Below, one piece after another: positions 58,503-64,000 of a DNA stretch of 64,000 bases. This DNA comes from Acholeplasmatales bacterium. Its GTDB lineage: Bacteria > Bacillota_I > Bacilli_A > Acholeplasmatales > Anaeroplasmataceae. The DNA lies in contig JAILEP010000007.1 of assembly GCA_024697825.1 (NCBI GenBank), positions 1-64,000 on the forward strand. Direction: 5' to 3'. Positions within the stretch are counted from its first letter, which is position 1; each line of letters starts with the position of its first letter. The notes beneath the pieces are model-generated. The model did no database searches, was not told where the DNA came from, and saw only the letters and a program-made list of their open reading frames with translations. Position numbers and translations under genes: made by a program.

Positions 58503-60394
58503 TATAAACCCAACTCCTCTCTAGTTAACTGCGATAACGCAATTTCCCTATATATTTCACATGAGCGTAATAGCTCCTCGTGCTTGCCAAGGCCTACAAT
58601 CTTACCCTCATCAAGTACTATAATCTTATCAGCATCCATAATAGTACCGATTCTTTGAGCAACGATTACCTTAGTTGCGTCCTTATCTAGATTATTAAGG
58701 TTTTCTCTAACCTGCTTATCAGTCTTATAATCTAGGGCACTAAATGAATCATCAAATACATAAATTTCTGGAGATAAATATACACATCTAGCAATACATA
58801 ATCTCTGACGCTGTCCACCAGATACATTCTTACCACCCTGAGAAATCATTGATTCATACTTATCATCCTTAGCCTCAATAAATTCCTCAGCACAAGCAAC
58901 CTGAGCTGCAAATTTAATCTTTTCAGGATTCTTTTCATCACTACCAAAGGAAATATTATCAGCAATACTTCCATTGAATAGGAAGCCCTTTTGTGGAACA
59001 AAGCCAATTCTATCTCTTAAATCCTTAGCATTGACATCCTTTACATTAACACCATCAATTAAAACCTCACCTGATGTTGCATCATAAAGTCTTGAAATCA
59101 TATTTACAATTGTAGACTTACCACTTGATGTAGCACCAATAATTGCAAGAGTTTCTCCTTTATCAACCTTAAAGCTGATGTCATTTACTACATTACCTTC
59201 AGCTCCAGGATATTTAAAATCAACATTCTTAAATTCAATTGTTCCCTTTTCCTTAAAATCAACTGGATTTTCTGGGTCAACAATTGAAGGCTTAGTTTCT
59301 AAAACCTCATTAATTCTTTGAGCACCAACTAAAGCTCTAGGCCACATAATAAATAGCATTAAAATCATCATGAATGACATAATAATTTGGCTTGATAGCA
59401 TTACTGATGATACAACAGATGCATAATCAATATTGCCTGAATTAATTAAATTAGCACCAATTAAATAAATAGCTAAGCTTAAGCCATTCATTACAATCAT
59501 AATAACTGGTGATAAAATTGCCATCGCACGTCCTGTAAAGATCTGTGTTCTAGTAAATTCATCATTTGCCTTTTCAAACTTCTCTTCTTCAAACTTTTCA
59601 GCATTGTAGGCTCTAACAATTCTAATACCTGTTAAATTATCTCTTGTAACATTATTAATATTATCTGTAAGCTTCTGCATCTTCTTAAATTTAGGAAGAG
59701 CGAAAATCATTACACCACCAATTACTAAAACAATAATTATAATACCAATAATACTTGCAAGTGATAAATTAGATGAAGCATTTTGGAATTTAACAATTGC
59801 CCAAATACATGTAATTGGAGCCTGGAAAATCATTCTCATTGTAAGTAAATTAGCAAACTGAATCTGCTGTAAATCATTTGTAGTTCTTGTAACAAGTGAT
59901 GCAGTAGAGAATTTATCAATTTCAGCTAAGCTAAATTTTTCAATCTGCTCATATAAATCTGTTCTAATTCTAGTAGTTAAATCAGCTGCGACAAATGACG
60001 CAAGAACTGCAATAACACCCTGAACAACCATTGAACCAGCTGCGTATGCTAAAATAATTCCACCATACATCCAAATATCTGAAACACCAGCATCTGCAAT
60101 CGATTTAATTGTTGCCTCAAGTGGAGTACCTGCAACCATCGCAAGGACTGCATCCCAGCCTCCTGCCTGATAAACTGCAAGCATTGCTGCACTATCGCCT
60201 GTAAATAAGCTTTCAGGATTATTATGATAATTTACATAAGTGATTGCTTGAATAATATCCTGAATACCATCTACAAGCTCCATTGTAAAGTATACTGATA
60301 ATACTGTAAGACCAATAATAAGAATTACAAATATAAAATCCTTTACACTAAGCTTTTTATATAACTTAAACATTATTCTTATCTCCTTCCACAT
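58502..60394 (-). CDS. ABC transporter, fused permease/ATPase (partner)
   Basis: LAIIGATSSGKSTIVNMISRLYDATSGEV; VSGGQRQRLCIARCVYLSPEIYVFDDSFSALD. Confidence 0.94.
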   Translation of the reverse strand: MWKEIRIMFKLYKKLSVKDFIFVILIIGLTVLSVYFTMELVDGIQDIIQAITYVNYHNNPESLFTGDSAAMLAVYQAGGWDAVLAMVAGTPLEATIKSIADAGVSDIWMYGGIILAYAAGSMVVQGVIAVLASFVAADLTTRIRTDLYEQIEKFSLAEIDKFSTASLVTRTTNDLQQIQFANLLTMRMIFQAPITCIWAIVKFQNASSNLSLASIIGIIIIVLVIGGVMIFALPKFKKMQKLTDNINNVTRDNLTGIRIVRAYNAEKFEEEKFEKANDEFTRTQIFTGRAMAILSPVIMIVMNGLSLAIYLIGANLINSGNIDYASVVSSVMLSSQIIMSFMMILMLFIMWPRALVGAQRINEVLETKPSIVDPENPVDFKEKGTIEFKNVDFKYPGAEGNVVNDISFKVDKGETLAIIGATSSGKSTIVNMISRLYDATSGEVLIDGVNVKDVNAKDLRDRIGFVPQKGFLFNGSIADNISFGSDEKNPEKIKFAAQVACAEEFIEAKDDKYESMISQGGKNVSGGQRQRLCIARCVYLSPEIYVFDDSFSALDYKTDKQVRENLNNLDKDATKVIVAQRIGTIMDADKIIVLDEGKIVGLGKHEELLRSCEIYREIALSQLTREELGL

Positions 60395-60809
60395 TTACTG
60401 CCATCTTAGAAAGGACATCAAAAAAAACATTTAAATCCTCATCAGAAATTCCATCTAACGCAATTGTTAGCATCTTTTCCCAATGATTCTTCATATCATC
60501 TGCTTTTTTTCTACCAAGATCAGTAAGTCTTACAAATGTTTTTCTTCCGTCAGTATCAGACTTATATCTTTGAATTAATCCCTTTTCCTCTAAGGTATTT
60601 AATAATACTGCCTCTCTCGCAGTTGAAACATTAAATTTAGCGGATAAATCTCCTGCCGTAAGCTCTATGCCCTCACATTCAGCCTTTTTAAGCTCAATGA
60701 TTGTCGGCCCAGCTCCTTTAATTCCTTCATCCATGCCATCCATGAATTTTCTACCTCTATTACAAGCAAAAATTTCATGAAATCTTCTTTTGAATTCCTT
60801 ACCTTCCAT
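60366..60809 (-). CDS. MarR family transcriptional regulator
   Basis: LSAKFNVSTAREAVLLNTLEEKGLIQRYKSDTDGRKTFVRLTDLGRKKAD winged helix. Confidence 0.9.
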   Translation of the reverse strand: MEGKEFKRRFHEIFACNRGRKFMDGMDEGIKGAGPTIIELKKAECEGIELTAGDLSAKFNVSTAREAVLLNTLEEKGLIQRYKSDTDGRKTFVRLTDLGRKKADDMKNHWEKMLTIALDGISDEDLNVFFDVLSKMAVNVEGDKNNV

Positions 60810-60829
60810 GGTTACCTCCTTAAAAATAT

Positions 60830-60864
60830 CTAACAGTGTTAGTTATTTTATCTAACATCGTTAG
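60830..60864. promoter_or_regulatory. Paired MarR operator candidates
   Basis: CTAACA-g-TGTTAG (60830-60842) and CTAAC-atc-GTTAG (60852-60864), centres 22 bp apart. Confidence 0.65.
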
Positions 60865-60942
60865 CAATTTTAATACCAAATAATAATAAAGTCAACACAT
60901 AAAATTATATTTTATCAAATTTATTTTTAAAATCGGACAAAA

Positions 60943-61201
60943 GAAAAGAGGTAGGCTTAAATTAAAATGAAGCTTACCTCTTATTATTTTTATTAAATTT
61001 ATTATTTAATTAATTTTTTATTTTTGTAATCTAAATCTCTCTAATTATTTCTCTGTTAAATCCTCTCTTTCATTTTTTTATAATTAAGATTAATTTAACT
61101 GTTAATCATCCAGGTGATGCCCCCGTTTCCGCAGAACATCTTTTTTTCTTATACGCCTGTACCTCCTATTTAATTATTTAAAAGATTCATATCGTCTTTC
61201 T
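60943..61201 (-). ncRNA. Candidate orphan structured RNA
   Basis: Minus promoter TAGACA(61231-61236)-17-TATACT(61208-61213); GNRA-capped hairpin GATGTTCTgCG-GAAA-CGGGGGCATC (61116-61140); terminator AAGAGGTAaGCTT/AAGCcTACCTCTT (60946-60982). Confidence 0.5.
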
Positions 61202-61343
61202 ACTTTTAGTATAGCCCTAAAACCCTAGTTTGTCTATTACCTATAAGATTATAAATATTAATGAAAAAGGCCATTTTATTATAATTACATAAAATGGTCT
61301 AAATCGGGTTTATTTAATTAAAAATATATGTTATAATGAAAGT

Positions 61344-62762
61344 TTAGAAGTTATCGTATCTAGGTAAAGAATTAACTAAATCTAAGGCATATTTCTTATC
61401 TAAATCAGTCATTGTTTTAGATGCATAAAAATCAATTAGATATTGCTTTAGCTCGTCTCCTCGTCCTGCAGCTCTAATTAGCTCTTCCTTATCAATTCTT
61501 CTTAATAAGGCAACAGCGTCAGAATTTTTGGCAAGCTTCTTATAAATTGTGCTATGGATATTGTAATATGCTTTACCAATACCAATTAGCTCCTTCTTAG
61601 AATAATTACACTTAAGGTTTTGAGGCTGAGTTTCAACTAACGCAACCGCATCCATTCCTAAATCTCTTAAGGCAAAATATGAAGTACCATATTCATCCTT
61701 AAATTCAATATGTCTTAAGGCAAATGGTAATGAATAGAAATCACCAATTTCCTCATTTGTATATTTAGAAAGAATTCTATTCATCTGAGTAGATGATAAA
61801 GCACCAAATACTCTCATGATACCTACTAATAAATAAGCATTCTCCTTCTTTTCCTCTATTTCAACCTTTCTATCCTTATAATCAGTTAAGGCCTTGGCAA
61901 TAGCAGGTAAAACCTCCTGAGTAATAGCAAGATTACCATCCTTATTAGTAAATAGCATTAAATCTCTTAAATATCTATATGATGGATTATCCTCAGATAC
62001 AATACGACTCTTATTAACCTTAAGGAATAATAGCTCCTCCTCAGATAATAAATAATTGATGACATTCATCTGATCATAATAATCAATTAGCTCCTTAGTC
62101 ATCTGCTTCTTTGTCATATCTGCATACTTCTTCTCATTTCTAATTAATGATCTATTAGTTAAATCAAAGAAGAATCTCTTATCATCTGTTGAATCATATG
62201 CAGAAAAGCCAATTTCCTTTTCCTTCTTATTAGCTGTCTTCTTATCCTCTTCAGCCTGAGCCTTCTTTAAAAGCTTCTTTCCTGGGGCTACCTTAGGTTC
62301 AGCTTCTACCTTTACAGCTTTTACTGTTTTGGCTCCCTTAACAGGCTTAGCCTCTACAACTACTTCTGGCTTATCTTCCTTAACAGCTGCCTTTTTACTA
62401 GCTGCCTTAGGTGTAGAATCTAATTCAGTATATTTCTTTGAAGAGCCCTTAGATTTAGAAACAGGGTACTTCTTTGCGTTCTTTTTCATTTTATCCTCTA
62501 CAGCCTTAAGTAAATCAATATCTAAAGCCATAGACATTTGAATACAATAATTAACTACATCCGCAAGCTCATCCTTAACAGCGTCCTTATCATATTCATC
62601 CTCATTCCACTGGAAATGCTCTAAAAGCTCAGCTGCCTCTAAAACAATAGATTTAGCAAGGTTTGCAGGACTATGGAACTGGTCCCAATCACGAGCCTTA
62701 TTAAATTTATCAATCTTATTCTTTAAATCTTCAATTGAATCCATTGTAATAAATCCTCCCAT
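61344..62762 (-). CDS. MazG-like nucleotide pyrophosphohydrolase fused to a C-terminal uncharacterised domain
   Basis: NKARDWDQFHSPANLAKSIVLEAAELLEHFQWNEDEYDKDAVKDELADVVNYCIQM; Lys/Ala-rich linker; ~270-aa C-terminal domain. Confidence 0.82.
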   Translation of the reverse strand: MGGFITMDSIEDLKNKIDKFNKARDWDQFHSPANLAKSIVLEAAELLEHFQWNEDEYDKDAVKDELADVVNYCIQMSMALDIDLLKAVEDKMKKNAKKYPVSKSKGSSKKYTELDSTPKAASKKAAVKEDKPEVVVEAKPVKGAKTVKAVKVEAEPKVAPGKKLLKKAQAEEDKKTANKKEKEIGFSAYDSTDDKRFFFDLTNRSLIRNEKKYADMTKKQMTKELIDYYDQMNVINYLLSEEELLFLKVNKSRIVSEDNPSYRYLRDLMLFTNKDGNLAITQEVLPAIAKALTDYKDRKVEIEEKKENAYLLVGIMRVFGALSSTQMNRILSKYTNEEIGDFYSLPFALRHIEFKDEYGTSYFALRDLGMDAVALVETQPQNLKCNYSKKELIGIGKAYYNIHSTIYKKLAKNSDAVALLRRIDKEELIRAAGRGDELKQYLIDFYASKTMTDLDKKYALDLVNSLPRYDNF

Positions 62763-62845
62763 AAAAAAAACACTAATATTTTAGCATAAAAGAAGGTACC
62801 TTTCAATTGAAAGGTACCCCATAATTTCAGATGATAGTTCATCTA

Positions 62846-64000
62846 TTATTTAATCTCATTTAATGTAACAACTCTTTGATTTTCTAATTTCTTAGTTCTA
62901 TGAGTAATATAAATAATAGTTTTATTCATATTCTTTATATTATTGATGATTGAATCCTCATTAGCCTCATCTAAGGCACTAGAGAATTCATCTAATAATA
63001 GAATTTGATTATTCTTTAGAATACTTGCGGCAATAAGAATTCTTTGAATCTGACCTAATGATAAGCCATTACCTCTTTCACCAAGCTTAGTATTAATGCC
63101 ATCAGGTAAATTCATTATCTCATCATAAACATTAGCCTTCTTTAAAGCCTCTATTATTTCTTCTTCATTTTTACCTGTTAGAATATATAAATTATCCTTA
63201 ATAGAGCCACTAAAGATTATATTTTCCTGTGGAACATATGAGAATAATGATCTAGTAGATGATGATATAGGAATAACCTTATCATTATATTTAATATTTA
63301 TTGTGCCACTTGTTGGCTTAATAAATCCAAGTAGTAACATGAATAGAGTGGTCTTACCTATTCCAGATGGACCAGAAAATAATATTGTATCACCCTTATT
63401 AATTACTAAATTAAAATCCTTTAGAATATATCTTTCATTATCATAAGTAAAAGATACATTATTAAATTCAATAGAATCAAATGAATCAATTACCATACTA
63501 GGCTTAATATTATCTAGCTTATAAATATCATCTATTCTTGTCTTAGATGTCTTACCTAATGTAAGCCTACTTAATAGAGATGACATTGAAAGTAATGGGC
63601 TTTGAATATTATTTAAAAGCTGAACCATCGCAAGTAGTGAGCCATATGTCAAATCACCTTTTGCAATAAAGATAGCTCCATAACATAATGCTAAAACATA
63701 AATGATATTACTAAATCCAAAAATACCTGAATTAGCACCATACATAATTATGTTTCTTTTTCTTTTCTCATTAGCGGCTAAATCATTAAGCTTATTATAA
63801 TATTCACTTGCATAAGGATTAGCTCCATATGCTTGAATAAGCTTAAGCTGATTAGCTGATTCAACTAAGAATGAATTGGCCTCTCCATCTGTTTCAAGAA
63901 CTCTTTTATGATGAGGCTTAATAATCTTAGAATAGATTTTAGCAAATCCAAATCCTAATATTCCACAAACAAGTAAGAAAATTAAGAACTTCCAATCAAT
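62846..64000 (-). CDS. ABC transporter permease/ATPase, 5' end beyond window
   Basis: SGPSGIGKTTLFMLLLGFIKPTSG; LSLGQIQRILIAASILKNNQILLLDEFSSALDEA; frame open upstream of the called M to the edge (IDWKFLIFLLVCGILGFGFAKIYSKIIKPHHKRVLETDGEANSFLVESANQLKLIQAYGANPYASEYY). Confidence 0.93.
   Translation of the reverse strand: MDWKFLIFLLVCGILGFGFAKIYSKIIKPHHKRVLETDGEANSFLVESANQLKLIQAYGANPYASEYYNKLNDLAANEKRKRNIIMYGANSGIFGFSNIIYVLALCYGAIFIAKGDLTYGSLLAMVQLLNNIQSPLLSMSSLLSRLTLGKTSKTRIDDIYKLDNIKPSMVIDSFDSIEFNNVSFTYDNERYILKDFNLVINKGDTILFSGPSGIGKTTLFMLLLGFIKPTSGTINIKYNDKVIPISSSTRSLFSYVPQENIIFSGSIKDNLYILTGKNEEEIIEALKKANVYDEIMNLPDGINTKLGERGNGLSLGQIQRILIAASILKNNQILLLDEFSSALDEANEDSIINNIKNMNKTIIYITHRTKKLENQRVVTLNEIK

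Noticed and set aside
61116-61200. Peptide RRIRKKDVLRKRGHHLDD following AGGAGG in the orphan RNA
   Set aside because: No start codon at proper spacing; the strong hairpin with G.U pairs explains the GC-rich segment better.
1-64000. CRISPR array, prophage, integrase or restriction system
   Set aside because: No regularly spaced repeats, cas genes, phage structural genes, integrase or R-M genes were seen. The repeats found are short regulatory or flanking repeats.

Overview
AT-rich Firmicutes/Mollicutes-like chromosomal window (standard stop usage: TGA ends the GAF gene and TGG encodes Trp). Most of it is core metabolism: thiI, rpsD, an aromatic amino acid operon (tyrA-aroB-aroA-chorismate mutase-aroC), pyk-pfkA, aroE, a second PPi-type phosphofructokinase, nfo, apt, tRNA-Arg/Asp, SPFH/NfeD, icd-citrate synthase, tyrS with a T-box, a CcpA-like regulator, and several ABC exporters. 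The main accessory region is about 49.84-56.71 kb. It is bounded by a 48-bp direct repeat (46/48 identical) that duplicates the 3' end and terminator of an ABC transporter gene. It carries an M16 peptidase, a stand-alone acyl carrier protein, an ABC ATPase/FtsX-type permease pair, a possible RNPP/Rgg-like TPR regulator, the ghost of another ABC ATPase and a decayed ISL3 transposase. I do not recognise this gene set as a described system. Several intergenic regions look like unannotated structured RNAs, each with promoter and terminator: a C-rich RNA upstream of thiI, a four-hairpin RNA with G-rich loops near 21.2 kb, a short cre-associated transcript at 33.4 kb, an orphan structured RNA at 61 kb, and a 6S-like RNA at the left edge. 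The rpsD leader contains strings resembling the S4-binding domain of 16S rRNA. All calls come from reading the sequence only; no searches or folding programs were run.
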